Of a stretch of 64,000 nt of DNA, positions 9,305 through 20,614 are shown one piece after another. Under the pieces are notes generated by a model, which worked only from the letters and a program-made list of their open reading frames with translations, did no database searches and had not been told where the DNA came from. The stretch's first letter is position 1. Each line of letters begins with the position of its first letter. The stretch spans positions 2,422,538 through 2,486,537 of the forward strand of contig WLWN01000001.1 of the NCBI GenBank assembly GCA_012103575.1, in the 5' to 3' direction. The stretch is from Kiritimatiellia bacterium (GTDB taxonomy: Bacteria > Verrucomicrobiota > Kiritimatiellia > WLWN01). Made by a program: the position numbers and the translations under genes.

Positions 9305-10690
9305 ATGAGTATTATAATAAAAAATGGGGAAATTGTTACGGCGAGTCAACGATATTTTGCCGATATCTATTGCGAAAACGAACAGATTACCCGTATTGAA
9401 AAAAATATTGAAGCCCCCAACGATGCCATAGTGATTGATGCAACCGGGAAATATGTTTTCCCGGGTTTTGTGGATCCTCATGTTCATATCTATCTTCCGT
9501 TTATGGGTACGTTTGGTAAAGACACCTATGAAACAGGAAGCAAAGCTGCATTAATCGGTGGAACAACTTGTTTCATCGATTTTTGTATTCCGAATCGAGG
9601 GGAAGAACCTCTTTCGGCCCTTAAAACGTGGAACGAACAAAGTGAAGGGAAGGCCGCTTGCGATTATACCTATCACATGGCCGTAACAGGGTTTGATGAT
9701 CAAGTAGAAGAACAGTTAAAAAAAATTGTTAGCCAGTATGGTATTTCATCATTTAAAATCTTTCTAGCCTATAAAGGGGCTCTCGGCGTTACAGATGATG
9801 AACTCTACCATACGCTTCGATTGGCTAAAGAGTTGGGTGTGATTACAACCGCGCACTGTGAAAATCCGGATCTCATTGTTGAACTCCAAAAAAAGTATAT
9901 TTCTGAGGGTAAAACCGGACCAGAATGGCATTATCATACACGACCTGAAATTGTAGAAGCAGAGGGAACCGGTCATCTTATGACCTTTGCCGAAATTCTT
10001 GACGCCCATGTCTATGTAGTTCATCTAAGCTGTCAAGAAGCGCTCAACGAAGTGATGCGAGCCAAAAAACGGGGCGTGAATGTTTGGGCAGAAACATTGA
10101 TTCAGTTTTTGCTGCTGGATAAAAGCTACGCAGAGCGTCCTGATTTTGAAGGTGCAAAATATGTCATGTCTCCTTCCCTCAAAAAGAAGCGCCACCAAAA
10201 TGTGATGTGGAACGGGTTGAAAAACGGGTTTCTCTCTACCGTAGCAACGGATCATGCGCCCTTTGATTTTGAGACTCAAAAGCCGATGGGAAAAGATGAT
10301 TTCACCCAAATTCCTAATGGAATTCCCGCCATAGAAGATCGTATTAACCTTTTATTTACATACGGCGTTAAAGAAGAGTGGATCGACTTACAGACCTTCG
10401 TTAATAGTGCAAGCACACAAGCTGCAAAATTATTCGGACTGTTTCCTCGTAAAGGAACCATTCAAGTCGGAAGTGATGCCGACCTCGTTGTCTACGATCC
10501 TGAATATGAAGGGACACTTTCCGTAAAAACACAGCATATGAATGTTGATTACAGCGGATTTGAAGGATGGACCATTAAAGGTCGACCTCATGTCGTAACC
10601 GTTAGAGGTGAAGTGGTTGTCCGAGAGGGCACATTCGTTGGCACAGAAGGTCGAGGTCAATTCCTGAAACGTTTACCGAATCACTTCTAA
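9305..10690 (+). CDS. hydA: dihydropyrimidinase (hydantoinase family)
   Basis: Zinc-dependent cyclic amidohydrolase opening 5,6-dihydrouracil or dihydrothymine to N-carbamoyl-beta-amino acids, step 2 of reductive pyrimidine catabolism. All metal ligands are visible: DPHVH (His59, His61), Lys151 in [11 protein letters not shown] (carboxylated), TAHCEN (His184), VVHLS (His240) and ATDHAPF (Asp316). Length 461 is typical. AAAAGGAG lies just upstream of the ATG. The neighbours mmsA and a PrpB-like lyase fit disposal of the C3/C4 products. Allantoinase or plain hydantoinase activity is possible; the context favours pyrimidines. Confidence 0.9.
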   Translation: MSIIIKNGEIVTASQRYFADIYCENEQITRIEKNIEAPNDAIVIDATGKYVFPGFVDPHVHIYLPFMGTFGKDTYETGSKAALIGGTTCFIDFCIPNRGEEPLSALKTWNEQSEGKAACDYTYHMAVTGFDDQVEEQLKKIVSQYGISSFKIFLAYKGALGVTDDELYHTLRLAKELGVITTAHCENPDLIVELQKKYISEGKTGPEWHYHTRPEIVEAEGTGHLMTFAEILDAHVYVVHLSCQEALNEVMRAKKRGVNVWAETLIQFLLLDKSYAERPDFEGAKYVMSPSLKKKRHQNVMWNGLKNGFLSTVATDHAPFDFETQKPMGKDDFTQIPNGIPAIEDRINLLFTYGVKEEWIDLQTFVNSASTQAAKLFGLFPRKGTIQVGSDADLVVYDPEYEGTLSVKTQHMNVDYSGFEGWTIKGRPHVVTVRGEVVVREGTFVGTEGRGQFLKRLPNHF

Positions 10691-10711
10691 CTTGCTACGG
10701 AAAAGTCACAG

Positions 10712-10757
10712 CAAAAATCCAAGATCCGAATATCGAAATCCAAAACAAATTCAAATG
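10712..10757. repeat. intergenic FEFRISDF-type repeat
   Basis: An A-rich stretch reading AGATCCGAATATCGAAATCC then AAAACAAATTCAAAT, periodic in GAAATCC-like words. Similar low-complexity intergenic repeats are common in planctomycete and related genomes (general knowledge). It lies between the dihydropyrimidinase stop and the likely start of the next gene and replaces a normal ribosome binding site region. Confidence 0.5.
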
Positions 10758-11663
10758 ATGAAAAATAGCAGTACACATATATCTCCCGGCACTCGTTTTC
10801 GAACGGCACTTACACAAGAAAAACCTTTACAGGTTATAGGCACCATTAATGCGTATTCCGCTATTATGGCAGAAGAAGTTGGGTTCCACGCGATTTATCT
10901 CAGTGGTTCAGGCGTTGCAAACGCTTCTTATGGGGTTCCCGATTTGGGCATTACCACGCTGAATGACGTACTCGAAGATGTTCGTCGCATCACGGGAGCA
11001 ACATCGCTGCCTTTACTGGTAGATATCGATACGGGTTGGGGATCTGCTTTTAACATTTCTCGTACTGTTCAAGAGATGATCAAGGCCGGAGCTGCGGGTG
11101 TACATATTGAAGACCAAGTTGCTGAAAAACGGTGTGGACATCGCCCGAACAAGGCCCTTGTTCACGTCGAAGAAATGGCGGACCGAATCAAGGTTGCGGT
11201 CGACGCAAAAACAGATCCCGACTTTATGATTATGGCACGTACCGACGCCTATGCAAATGAAGGCCTTCAAGCAGCTATTGATCGGGCATTCGCCTATAAA
11301 GAAGCGGGCGCAGATATGATTTTTGCTGAAGCGTTGACATCATTGGATGAGTACGCAACGTTTTCCAAAGCGTTAGGAATCCCACTTCTTGCGAACATGA
11401 CAGAATTCGGGAAAACACCTCTATTTACTGTAGAGGAACTTGCGGACGCAGGCGTTTCCCTTGTCCTTTATCCGTTATCTGCTTTTCGTGCAATGAACGC
11501 CGCCGCACTAAAAACATATAAAGCTATTCGAAGAGAGGGCACCCAAAAAAGCGTTGTGGATACCATGCAAACACGAAAAGAATTATACGACTTTTTGGAT
11601 TACCACGATTATGAGAAAAAGTTAGATCAGTTGTTTGATGGCAAGACCACGGGATCACAGTAA
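10755..11663 (+). CDS. prpB: PrpB-like methylisocitrate lyase / PEP mutase family
   Basis: TIM-barrel lyase most like 2-methylisocitrate lyase, which yields pyruvate and succinate in the methylcitrate cycle. Visible motifs are [20 protein letters not shown] (Mg2+ and substrate), [15 protein letters not shown] with catalytic Cys in KRCGHR, and ARTDAYA. From ATG 10755 the protein is 302 residues, the PrpB length. A TTG at 10692 would add 21 residues encoded by an intergenic repeat, so I prefer 10755 or 10758. Following mmsA, it could use thymine- or valine-derived propionyl-CoA, although methylcitrate synthase and dehydratase are not in view. Confidence 0.82.
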   Translation: MMKNSSTHISPGTRFRTALTQEKPLQVIGTINAYSAIMAEEVGFHAIYLSGSGVANASYGVPDLGITTLNDVLEDVRRITGATSLPLLVDIDTGWGSAFNISRTVQEMIKAGAAGVHIEDQVAEKRCGHRPNKALVHVEEMADRIKVAVDAKTDPDFMIMARTDAYANEGLQAAIDRAFAYKEAGADMIFAEALTSLDEYATFSKALGIPLLANMTEFGKTPLFTVEELADAGVSLVLYPLSAFRAMNAAALKTYKAIRREGTQKSVVDTMQTRKELYDFLDYHDYEKKLDQLFDGKTTGSQ

Positions 11664-12006
11664 CAGAGGATAAAGAGTGTGAGTGTTTGTTTTACTAACG
11701 ATTATTTTCAAAACAAGTCTCCTCTCCCTTTGGGAGAGGGGATTGTATTAAAGTCACCATCGAAAAGGGGTGCCATACCAATCCCTTCTAGGAACGATTA
11801 CAAAATAGTCTCTATAGAGGAATCCGAAGAACCCATGACAAAAGGTAGATCCTGTTCAAAACGTATGGACGAACAATAACGCGGCTCGCTCCGCTACTAG
11901 AAACAACGGTAAAAACATGGCATTGTTATTCACCCGTTTGTAGTAGCCACGGAAGTGGCGTCGTTTTTCAAGATACTTATATGATAGTTTCTATCCGGGA
12001 CTGGTA
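11664..12006. other. intergenic region with REP-like palindromes
   Basis: 343 bp with no supported gene. It contains GCGGCTCGCTCCGC at about 11881 and a copy of a short repeat starting GTAGTAGCCACGGAAGTGGC at 11939. That repeat matches, with changes, the perfect inverted pair beside the RAYT gene at 63.7 kb. A CTCTCCCTTTGGGAGAG hairpin lies near 11720. Confidence 0.5.
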
Positions 12007-12711
12007 TCACAACGTATCCAATGGACTGACGACTCCAAGCGGTCCTTTGTTTAACACATGTGTGTAAATCATCGTCGTTTTTACATCGCTGTGACCCAGC
12101 AATTCCTGAACCGTCCGGATATCCTGCCCCGCGTCTAGCAAATGAGTGGCAAAACAATGCCTAAGCGTATGGGGCGTGACCCGTGCCGTCAACCCCAATT
12201 CCTTTGTGGCTTTGCGTACCGCGCGTTGGACCTGCTGGCTGTTAAGATGATGCCTGCGCCTAGTCCCCGAATGAGGATCAACGGAATAGTTCGCTGCGGG
12301 GAAAACATACTGCCACTTCCACTCACAGGGTGCATTCGGATACTTTCTTGCCAGCGCACCTGGTAACTCCACTTCATGCATATTTATCTCGCGATCATGC
12401 TCATACAGCGCCCTCCGACCTTCCAAATGATCTAGCAATTCATGTTTAAGCGTCTTGGGAAAGGGGACCCGCCGGTCTCTATCCCCTTTTCCTGCCCGAA
12501 CCGTAATTTCGTTACGATCAAAAGCCACATCCTGAATACGCAGCCGCAAGCATTCTGAAATGCGCATACCTGTCCCATAAAGCAAGCGCACGATTAGACC
12601 TTCCGTATGATCAATGGCGTGAAGGAGTTGCTGAACTTCTTTGCGGCTGAGCACCACGGGTAAACGTTTACGAACTCGCGCCCGGGGGAAGTCTCTAAAA
12701 TCACCAATTTC
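12007..12711 (-). pseudogene. integron-type tyrosine recombinase, N-terminally truncated
   Basis: C-terminal catalytic domain of an IntI-like integrase. Seen are TGMRISE (Arg I), HTLRHCFATH, GHSDVKTTMIYTH with the Tyr nucleophile, and the segment around REINMHEVELPGALARKYPN, which resembles the extra domain that distinguishes integron integrases from XerCD. The open frame reaches back to 12711 (DFPRARVRKRLPVVLS), but the SAM-like N-terminal domain (about 100 residues) is missing and the frame stops 5 bp from the end of the next gene. A GTG at 12657 is only a nominal start. No attC array was found. Confidence 0.75.
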
Positions 12712-12716
12712 CTATT

Positions 12717-14234
12717 TTACCACATGGGGAGGTAACTCAGTAATGCATGGTGCATTGTGCTGCGTGAAAGAGGGTAATTCATTTGGGCCACCGCATGCGT
12801 ATGGACGTCTTCATTGAAGCCAATAAACAATGACGTGTTTTTGATTTCCATCACCTGAGTCCCGCAACTGGTAATTAATATCTCCGTATGGCCATCTCCA
12901 TCTAAATCTTCTGACCGTACGCCCATCCAGGAACCCTCCCAGCGAGGATCATCAAAGTCGGTGATTCGTCGAAAGTTTTTACCCGCGATATTTTCGTAGA
13001 TCCGCAAACGCGTTCCGCCCATATCATTGGCTACCACTAAATCGGGCCATCCATCGTCATTCCAATCCGTGAATTGGGCGGCAACCGTATGATCGGCCTC
13101 TTCGCCTACCTGGTAGCCGTTCACCATTGATTTCCCGCGTGGAGTAAGACTATCTCTATCGGCCGCATAACTGCCATGAGGCAGGTTTTCTTCCTTATAC
13201 AACCCGGACACCTCCATTTCTAACGCCACTTCCCGAAAATGAAATGTTCCGGTCTCAACAAGCTGGTTTATATAGAGCTGGTTACGATTCCTAGCAAACG
13301 TTGTCATCCCAAATCCGAGAAAATCCGGATCCAGAAGATTACCCACATAAATATCCAGATCTCCATCCCGGTCAACATCCGCCACCGTAGCGCCAAGCGA
13401 GGAAAACAGCCCTCCCACACCTACTTGGTCGGTTTGATCTTCCCACTCCGGGATTCCATCTCCGTCTCGATCGCCGAGATTGATATAGAGACTGTTCCGT
13501 CCTTCCCGTTCCGGCTTTTCTCCAAAATCTACGACCTTATTCAACCCATCCTTCATCGGTGTTCCAAGAAAGGGAGGAATCTTCATGAGGTAGGGTTCTT
13601 TTTTTTCCTTACGTCCTACATTCCCCCCTTTAGTAGGATAAATACGTGACGCCGTTTCATCGGTTTGATAAGGAACGCCGTAATGCTGATTCACGACGTA
13701 CAGGTCCATCTTTCCGTCCCCATTAAAATCAGCGGCCACTGCAGCTACGCCAACACGACCTATCCGATTTTCATCGTCTTCCAAGGTGGTTCTGGGCCGA
13801 TATTTACTCTCGATGGCAAGCTCTTCTTTCGTATATTCTTTATTCCCGTCAACCAAAAGCACGAAAACGGGGATGCCCCTCTGCATCGATGCCTTGATTT
13901 AAGAAGAGTGTATTAGGAACCGAAGGATAGTTTTTTTGAGGAAGAAGGATCCCCTCTGGCATACAGACCTTGGTCGTGAGTCTTTGATTGTGAGTAAGAT
14001 AGATATCGAGCCACCCATCTCCATTGGCATCAAAAACCGTGACACCAGCACCATCTCCTGGTCCTAATCCATAAAAATTGGCCCTAGGCCCTAGCGTATC
14101 GACGCCAATTTCTTTAAAGGGACGTATGTGGTTTTGTCCAGCCCCTCTCCTTGTTTAGAGGGGGTCGCCGTGGTCTGAGCAAGGCATCCTACAAGCGCAA
14201 TGAGCCCCACGCCTGTCTGCCCTATTTTTTTCAT
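12717..14234 (-). pseudogene. VCBS/FG-GAP repeat lipoprotein, frameshifted
   Basis: Secreted or outer-membrane lipoprotein probably folding as a beta-propeller. The start at 14234 gives a signal peptide with lipobox LVGC (MKKIGQTGVGLIALVGCLAQ). FG-GAP calcium-binding motifs recur: FDANGDGWLDIY, DFNGDGKMDLY, DRDGDGIPEW, DVDRDGDLDIY, DWNDDGWPDL and DLDGDGHTEI. At least two frameshifts break the gene: near 14120 after the signal region, and near 13880, where LFLNQGIDAEGHPRF leaves the frame. From 13886 the downstream 389 codons are open. Family proteins often bind ligands or surfaces; the function here is unknown. Confidence 0.82.
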
Positions 14235-14761
14235 GCATCTATAGATGGTGTGTGTTTGCATTTTACGCCTTACCTCCTGTATCTAACTAGTGTTTCAGGC
14301 ACTATATATAAGCTGTAGAGCTGTAGAACGAATACAGATACATTAAAAGATCCGCAAGGAAAAAATGAGTGGTTGACAATATTCGATGTTCGGATTTGGT
14401 TGCGGCTTGGCTGCTCCAGCTGAAAGCTTGACCTATTTGTTAAGTTTCTGTATCGGTCAAACTAGACTCTGATGAATTAAGGGGGGTATTCCCCCGACGG
14501 GTAAGCACGTGTCCTTTGCCGGAATGAGCATGTCTCGCTTTGTGGATGGCAAACAAGCCAAACATTGGTCGATTACCGACCAGTTCAGTCTGATGCAACA
14601 GCTTGGAGTCATTTTATAGGAAACAGATTCTTTTTAACCGCAGAACGACGCAGAAGGGTCCGGACGAAATCAGATTGTTTTTTTCTGCGTCGTTCTGCGT
14701 ATTCTGCGGTTAAAAAACCTCCCATAGATGATACCACCCTTTACTGTAATGCCCCTAAGTA
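14235..14761. other. intergenic region with an inverted repeat
   Basis: 527 bp without a supported gene. At 14631-14716 an imperfect inverted repeat (AACCGCAGAACGACGCAG against TTCTGCGTCGTTCTGCG) could form a long hairpin; such AACCGCAGAA repeats are widespread intergenic elements. Nothing else was recognised. Confidence 0.5.
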
Positions 14762-15740
14762 CTATACAAAAAACATAAGCACAGCATTCAAAAAAGCAAT
14801 CGATGCAAAGATAATTCGTAAAGGCGATGTGCATACACTTTGTAGGATCTTACTCTTTCCGGAAAGGGTATCATCGGTCTTCAGCTTCTTGAACGCGTTT
14901 CGTTCAAGATAATGCCCCAGCTTCGCTCCTGTATATCCCCCGAGAAGTACGCCTGGCAAAGTAAAAACGAGCATATCCCATGGAATGCCTCCAAGGATAC
15001 TATGCAATATAAAGCCTGCTATAGAACAAACGGCTAAACTTGCTACACCTGTTTGCGATCGCTTTTTCCACACGTATTTTCCATACGAATAATAACCATA
15101 AAACCACCATTTCTCCTATCGCTATGGAAACCCATGCATTCAGCACACCGCCTAAAGCACAGATCAGTGTAAAGAGTAGCTTTTGTAAAGAGGACGCCGT
15201 GTTCATTTTCTCTTGATGGGGATCTCCGTAAGCCATCTCAATAAGAATGACCAATGCCACCGCAAAGGAAACGCCCGCAAAGATCTTTTTTATGAATAGG
15301 CCCGAAGGGTGATAAAAAAGAGTGCCCACGATCATTCCCGGAATAGCGCCCACAAGGCAAAGGGAAAAGGCGCGGCCGATGATATTGTTAAATGACCAGC
15401 CTAATACACCCGATGTCATGCCGAATGCTTGCGTAGCGAAGCTCAGTTTTAGAGCAGGAAGAGCCCCCAAGCCGTATATAAAGATAAATAAGGGTATAAA
15501 CAGAAATCCCCCGCCTAACGCGGTTGCATTTGCAAAAGCTGCTGCCGCAAAAGCAACAGGCGTAATCATCCCGTTACGCATGAGGAGCTGACCCGCATTA
15601 GGAAAGAATAAAAGAAGTATACTTAAACTGCTTATCAGCGTGATAAGGATAAATAGAATATATTTTTTTAGCATACGGAGTACAGATGGACAGTTCCCTG
15701 AGTGTGTGCCCGCACCACCCAAAAAGCCAGACCTTATCAT
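14762..15740 (-). pseudogene. TauE/SafE-family sulfite/anion exporter, frameshifted
   Basis: Multi-span inner-membrane protein of the TauE/SafE family, which exports sulfite, sulfoacetate or related anions. The N-terminal part (15740-15000) has NATALGGGFLFIPLF and TQAFGMTSGVLGWSFN, typical of the repeated membrane domain. A single frameshift near 15060-15070 separates it from the C-terminal part, which resumes at TGVASLAVCSIAGF and includes GGIPWDMLVFTLPGVLLGGY. The start is supported by a TAATG overlap with the upstream flavoprotein gene, implying translational coupling. Last gene of a three-gene operon. Confidence 0.8.
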
Positions 15741-16412
15741 TAAGGATGAACGTTGTTGAAAGCGGTGATGTATTTTTTGAAAAAGGATTGATATTTTTTC
15801 TTAGTTTTTAAATCGCGAAATAGAAATTGCGCCCCCTCGGGTTTAAATTGTCGGACTAAAAAAAGGATGACTAACTCCGCGCCTAAGATGGGCAAAAATA
15901 GCTTTGATCCAAGTGTAATAACCGCTAAGGCGCCTACAACGAGATAGGCGAATCGCAATGTATTGTACCTGTTTGCGGAGAAGTAATAAGCAAACGGCGT
16001 GAAAAGAGGCGCCAGCAGGTATTGCGCTAGCAAACAACCGATCAGAGAAATCAACCGTATGGAATGATCAAAATAGAGCCGCACAATAAATGAAGATATC
16101 AATACGTGGTAGGCGAGGAATGTGCCAATATAAAGAATCATGGTTTTGAACCCATCATGATTCTTATAGATGTAATCTACTAAATCTTTACACCCCTTTA
16201 CTTCATATCGGCCATGTTGCCTATATTTAAAAGCATTATTCGGGAAAATAAAGTATTTTACTAGATCTTTAATGCTTCTGCAGTCGCGCAGCTTTACGTG
16301 AAGGTCCATCTCCTTGGCCACGTCTTCAGTAAACGTGCCATACCCAACAAGGTGATCGGTAGGTCCATGATCATCTGACGGATAATGTTTGATATTATAT
16401 TTTTTTAATTTA

Positions 16413-17409
16413 GAGTGCTTCACGATTGAGGTGTCGCGATGTAGCACGAAGAAAACCAGCCGATTACCTCGTCGGGAGAAACCTCTTCGAACGCTTGTGT
16501 GAGCGCTTCAGATAGTTCCTGATGACTGCGGGCTGCAAGGCTGCCCAACCGATTCTTTATCTTGCCCCACGTTTTTTCAATGGGGTTGGAATCGGGGCTG
16601 TAGGGTGGAAGGAATCTTACATGGGCCCCACATGACTCAATGAATTCAATGACCTTGGGATTGTGGTGGACGCAAAGATTGTCCATGATGACGATGTCTT
16701 CAGGTGAAAGAGTCGGGAGAAAAACCCGGCGAATATATTCTCCAAAAACAGCCGTCTCTGTCCCCCTCTCCCCCTCCATAGCCGCTGTTGTTCCGTCCAG
16801 GCGGACCGAAGAAATCAAGGTGGTGGTACACCAATGTCCATGAGGCGTTTTGGCAAAAAACCTGTTCCCGCCCAACGCCCGGCCCCGCAGACGAGTCATA
16901 TTCGTTTTCGCCCCGGATTCATCAGTAAAGACAAGGCGACTTGGATCAAGTTTGGCCACCTCTTGGATCCACTGCTTTCTCAAGAGATTTACATCCGCCC
17001 GGCCTTCCTCGCTGGCGTGAAGCGTTTCTTTTACACCGGGCGCCCAACCGATTCAACGCCCGCTGTACGGCCATGATCGACCCCTTCACGCCGCTCATGT
17101 TCTTGAGTTCTTCAAGCGTTGCATCGGGATGTTTGCCCCCCAGTTGAGCCAACGCCTTGAGCTGCTTTCCGCTGTAGAGGGCCTGACGATGCCCATGCGG
17201 TCGGGGAGCGGTCTGTCCGGTTTCGTTGAAACGAGAGAGCCCACGGCTGAAACGTTCTAAGATCTACACGATAAGAAGATGCGATATCGGCCTGGGAACC
17301 TTTGCCCATTTTGTAGGCATCTATCGCACGCCGCCGGATTTCTGCTGTTGCTATACTCATGTCATGGAGTATAGATCTTCTAGAGAGGCATTTTAATTGT
17401 TAAATGCTC
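16413..17409 (-). mobile_element. IS630-family element, copy 1 (inside flavoprotein gene)
   Basis: 997 bp flanked by TA at 16411-16412 and 17410-17411, the IS630/Tc1 target duplication. The ends are imperfect inverted repeats, GAGTGCTTCACGATTGAGG and GAGCATTTAACAATTAAAA. It is about 95% alike to the copy at 45435-46429 by eye and interrupts the flavin monooxygenase-like gene. Confidence 0.88.
16420..17360 (-). pseudogene. IS630-family transposase copy 1, frameshifted
   Basis: Begins MSIATAEIRRRAIDAYKMG, with a helix-turn-helix region, then the DDE core: VFTDESGAKTNM, IVIMDNLCVHHNPK and LPPYSPDSNPIEKTWGKIKN. One frameshift lies near 17250, where an extra C is present relative to copy 2. A second lies near 17040, where the segment between ALNRL and the catalytic core differs. 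Copy 2 carries different lesions, so neither gene is intact. Confidence 0.85.
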
Positions 17410-18772
17410 TAGTCTCAAGGTGTGTGCATGTTCTCGCTTTAAACGTATCGTCTGTAAGCAACTTGTGAATGAATAAGCTTTGCATTTCGGTGATATTCGC
17501 TAGTCCCCCGGTTGAGGGCCGAGTGTATCCCAGGAAAAAAACGTTGGATAATTCTTTGGGCACTACGCCGAAATAATTATTTCTATATCTGTATTCAAAT
17601 TCAGTTTCTGATCCACTATTTTTAATTAATAGTTTAGAGATTCTCGGTTTTTCAGCATCGCCTGTAACGATCAAATCATATTTAATGGACTTCTTTTTAG
17701 TCTTTACGACACGGTTTTTATCGTCAATAGTCACTTCATTACTTCGATAAAACTCCACAAGCTTTTTATCCATGAAATAAGCGATATCGTTTAATACATA
17801 TCCTTTCTTAATGGACCCCTCTAAATCATCGCGGAATTCTTCGGCGTACTTTTCAATGGGCCAGTATTTTATGGCAATCAATGAATTAAAAATTCCTATC
17901 AATTTTGTCACTCTAGAACGGGACTGATTTGAAAACAGTTCTCTGCCACTTGTGGGATATCGTACCTCTAGACATTTAGGCGTAAAAAACTTGGCCACTA
18001 AAAAAACGAATACAATACATTTTTGGCCTAAAGCCGGCCCCAACGTTCGGCACAAAGTAACAATACTCGAGATGAGGTAGCTCGCGTAAATCAGATGAGT
18101 ATACAATATACAGGAAATCGGTACGAAACGTTATGAAATTCCAATTGATCCAGTGTATAGGTTCTGCCGCCTAGCGTTCTAATTTTGTCCAGAGCTATAA
18201 ATCCTTGATTAACGATAACAGCCTTATTGCCTCGCGGGATTAACTTGGAAATCATTAAATTAGCAGAGTCTCCCATTGTCGTGAAAAGGACTGTTTTATC
18301 CTTAATCGTATAATCAAAATTCCCAAGGTCATCGTGAATTTTTCGCTTAAACCCCGTTGAGATAACCAGCTTTTTAGTTTTGTACTGCTTCCCGCTTTTT
18401 GTGTGAATGATGCTATACGCTGAATAGTTCTCAATAAGCTCAACATGATCAAAGTGAATGTGCGATTTGTATTGCTGAAGATATTTTTGATGCATGGCAT
18501 AAGACTCTTTTGCGGTTGGATACATATCGGTCTTAAAAGATTGAACTAAATCAGACGAATAAAAGCTCGAGTAATAACTACTCACTAGATCAAAATCCAG
18601 CCGATCGGCTTGTTCTAGTTGTTTCCAAATAGGGTTGACATCTGACACGATGGTATATGTAACCTGGTCTGCATCCAGCTCTCTTAACAAGGGAATACAT
18701 GAAAATCCAAATCCAATGATCAGGATTTCTACCTCTTCAAATCTTTTCACGCTGTTTTCCATAGCTAAAACC

Positions 18773-19517
18773 TCACTCCATATAGTTTAGCGCCATATCC
18801 CATTCTTTATCATTCAAGTTTTTAAAGGGCTCCGATTTCACTTTTTCCCATCCATAGATGATGACACCTATTATCGCTGCCATCACAACCATATCCTGGA
18901 TCACATGGCGTTTGAAAGCCTGGGAAATCTGAGCGGCATTTACATTTTTATCGGAAGGATAAGGAACGGATGGAATATCTTTTTTTAGGAACTGGCAAAG
19001 GGGTTTCCAGCCCTCTTTTACATTGAACAGAAGAAGCTGATCCGGGGGTATTAAATCTATCACTTTCTGTTTTTCTTCTTCGTACAATCTCAGTAAATCT
19101 GATTTCTCGGTTATACCTTTTCAAGGCTCCACGGAATACCACTGTCTCCATAAGCCTTACGAAAAGAACAAATCGTGGAAGGAAAAAGAGGGTCTTCTTG
19201 GCCATCCTCATTTTTCTGTTTGTATGTACAAATCCATTGTACCAATTTTCTGGATCTCCCCATAAGGCAATATATTTCGCGTTAGGATACTCTCGATAAA
19301 AAGCGTCTGCTTGAAAACAAAAAGGAGCCCCCAACCAGTGCGTCGTAGCCCTTTAACAGGCTCGTAAAAGGCGTAGTGATTTCACCGTTATATTTTTTAA
19401 GTAGTTTTCTAGTAAGGAAAAACCTACTTAATACTTCCGCCGATCCACATGAGGTATACCCTTGTCACCCATCGCTGACGCTTCTGTCCTGGAAAAACCA
19501 ACCATTATAACTTTCAT
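18773..19517 (-). pseudogene. sulfotransferase (Sulfotransfer_4-like), decayed
   Basis: PAPS-dependent sulfotransferase remnant. The start ATG at 19517 follows GGAGG and gives MKVIMVGFSRTEASAMG, a degraded P-loop-like PAPS site (normally RTGTSS). Later YPNAKYIALWGDPENWYNG and LLLFNVKEGWKPLCQFL match the family pattern. Stops and shifts occur between about 19340 and 19470, and another shift near 18960-19090. A C-terminal hydrophobic segment (VVMAAIIGVIIYGW) may anchor it. It is first in a minus-strand operon with the flavoprotein and TauE genes. Confidence 0.72.
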
Positions 19518-19737
19518 CAAACATTTCCTCCAAGGTTATCATTCGTCAAACATACGCTATTCTATAATCGATGTAAGCCGGGTAAATGTTGGATCGGTAA
19601 CCACTCCTTCTAGCTTCTAGAATCTTGAGTGGAAAATCCACCTATTTTCTTGTTTTTGGCTACCTTGGCGATCAACTCCCACTTTTCCCCATCTTCATCG
19701 ATGGACATCTAACCTTACGGAACTCAGATCGGGCTTA

Positions 19738-19983
19738 TTAAGTTAAAGACTTCCTCAGCGCCTCTTCTTTAACATGGTCGAGACCATTCACTTCTTGGAC
19801 GAGTTTATAATAGAGAGGTTGAGGCATCTGAAAGCAGCCATCGAACATTTCACCCACGAAATCAGACGCCGAGACTTCCCATAATCCGGGTTTTAGGCAA
19901 TTGTTGACTAATTGCATACGCCTCGGCCTCACCTTGGGATTAGGACCCATTTTCTCTGCGCAGACGGGTCCCTTTTCTGCCAT
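19738..19983 (-). pseudogene. unassigned protein fragment
   Basis: An 81-codon minus-strand frame with CLKPGLWEVSASDFVGEMF and QPLYYKLVQEVNGL reads like real protein, not a shadow, and recalls a larger hypothetical family whose name I do not know. Beyond 19738 the reading continues only with shifts and stops. The surrounding 19518-20125 has no intact gene. Confidence 0.35.
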
Positions 19984-20125
19984 TCATCCTGCTAAAATGC
20001 ACAAAATATATTCTGTATATATATTTCATGGTAAGAAGAGTTCCAAAACCGGGTTGAGGACGCAAGACTTTATTACTCTGCGAAGTAGGTTCGGGTGTAG
20101 GACAAGAAGGTTACAACGTTAGAGA

Positions 20126-20530
20126 TTATGCCGACTTTTGTTGTTCCCAGTAGGTCTCAAATGCATTTCCTACAAGACAACAGCGTAGAGACGATACGAT
20201 ACGATACACATTGAACCCCTTCGACGCTCTAAAACATACAGGATACGGCTTAGATCATAGAGAGGTTCACAGACATGATAAAAATCTAAGATTTGAGCAT
20301 CCCCATCAAAATTAACGCGCACAAGAGTACAAATCAATATCATGGCCATCACCCAGCACAACGACTTGCTCGATTTTGCCTAGGCCCCGTAACCGAACCT
20401 CGTTACGAATCATAGACCCGAAGTCTCCAGCCGGATCAAAACTCGCCACAGAGGTTGTGCTGTCTGTATCCCGGAAGGGATACCCCTGCTTATTCCTTAT
20501 GGGTCGAGTGAAGACATACTTTTTTCATTT
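20126..20530 (-). pseudogene. ISKra4-family transposase relic
   Basis: Pieces read in minus frames: VFTRPIRNKQGYPFRDTDS, TTSVASFDPAGDFGSMI, IEQVVVLGDG and, after a frameshift near 20305, FDGDAQILDFYHVCEPLYDL. The order and wording (VVVLGDG followed by QILDFYH) match the catalytic region of ISKra4-type transposases. A terminal FETYWEQQKSA and stop lie at 20126. No ends were identified. Confidence 0.6.
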
Positions 20531-20614
20531 CACAATAAAAAGTCCCGTTGATCCGTTATCTATACAACCACGTGCTCTAAGTTGGATGCACATAATAAAG
20601 AAAAGGAGAAACAG

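Larger units (their letters stand above)
15740..18762 (-). pseudogene. flavin-dependent monooxygenase-like protein split by IS630
   Basis: NAD(P)/FAD oxidoreductase. The N-terminus EILIIGFGFSCIPLLREL is a dinucleotide fold; later LVISTGFKRKI and NVFFLGYTRPSTGG fit FMO-like enzymes. IS630 (16413-17409) sits inside it. Removing the IS and one TA joins THLET directly to KLKKYNIKHYPSDDHGP in frame, with no stop, through to 15740. The far C-terminus adds a hydrophobic domain with several membrane spans (about 15850-16120). A separate frameshift lies near 18100. The gene begins 10 bp after the sulfotransferase stop and overlaps the TauE start. Substrate unknown; the neighbours suggest organosulfur chemistry. 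Confidence 0.75.
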
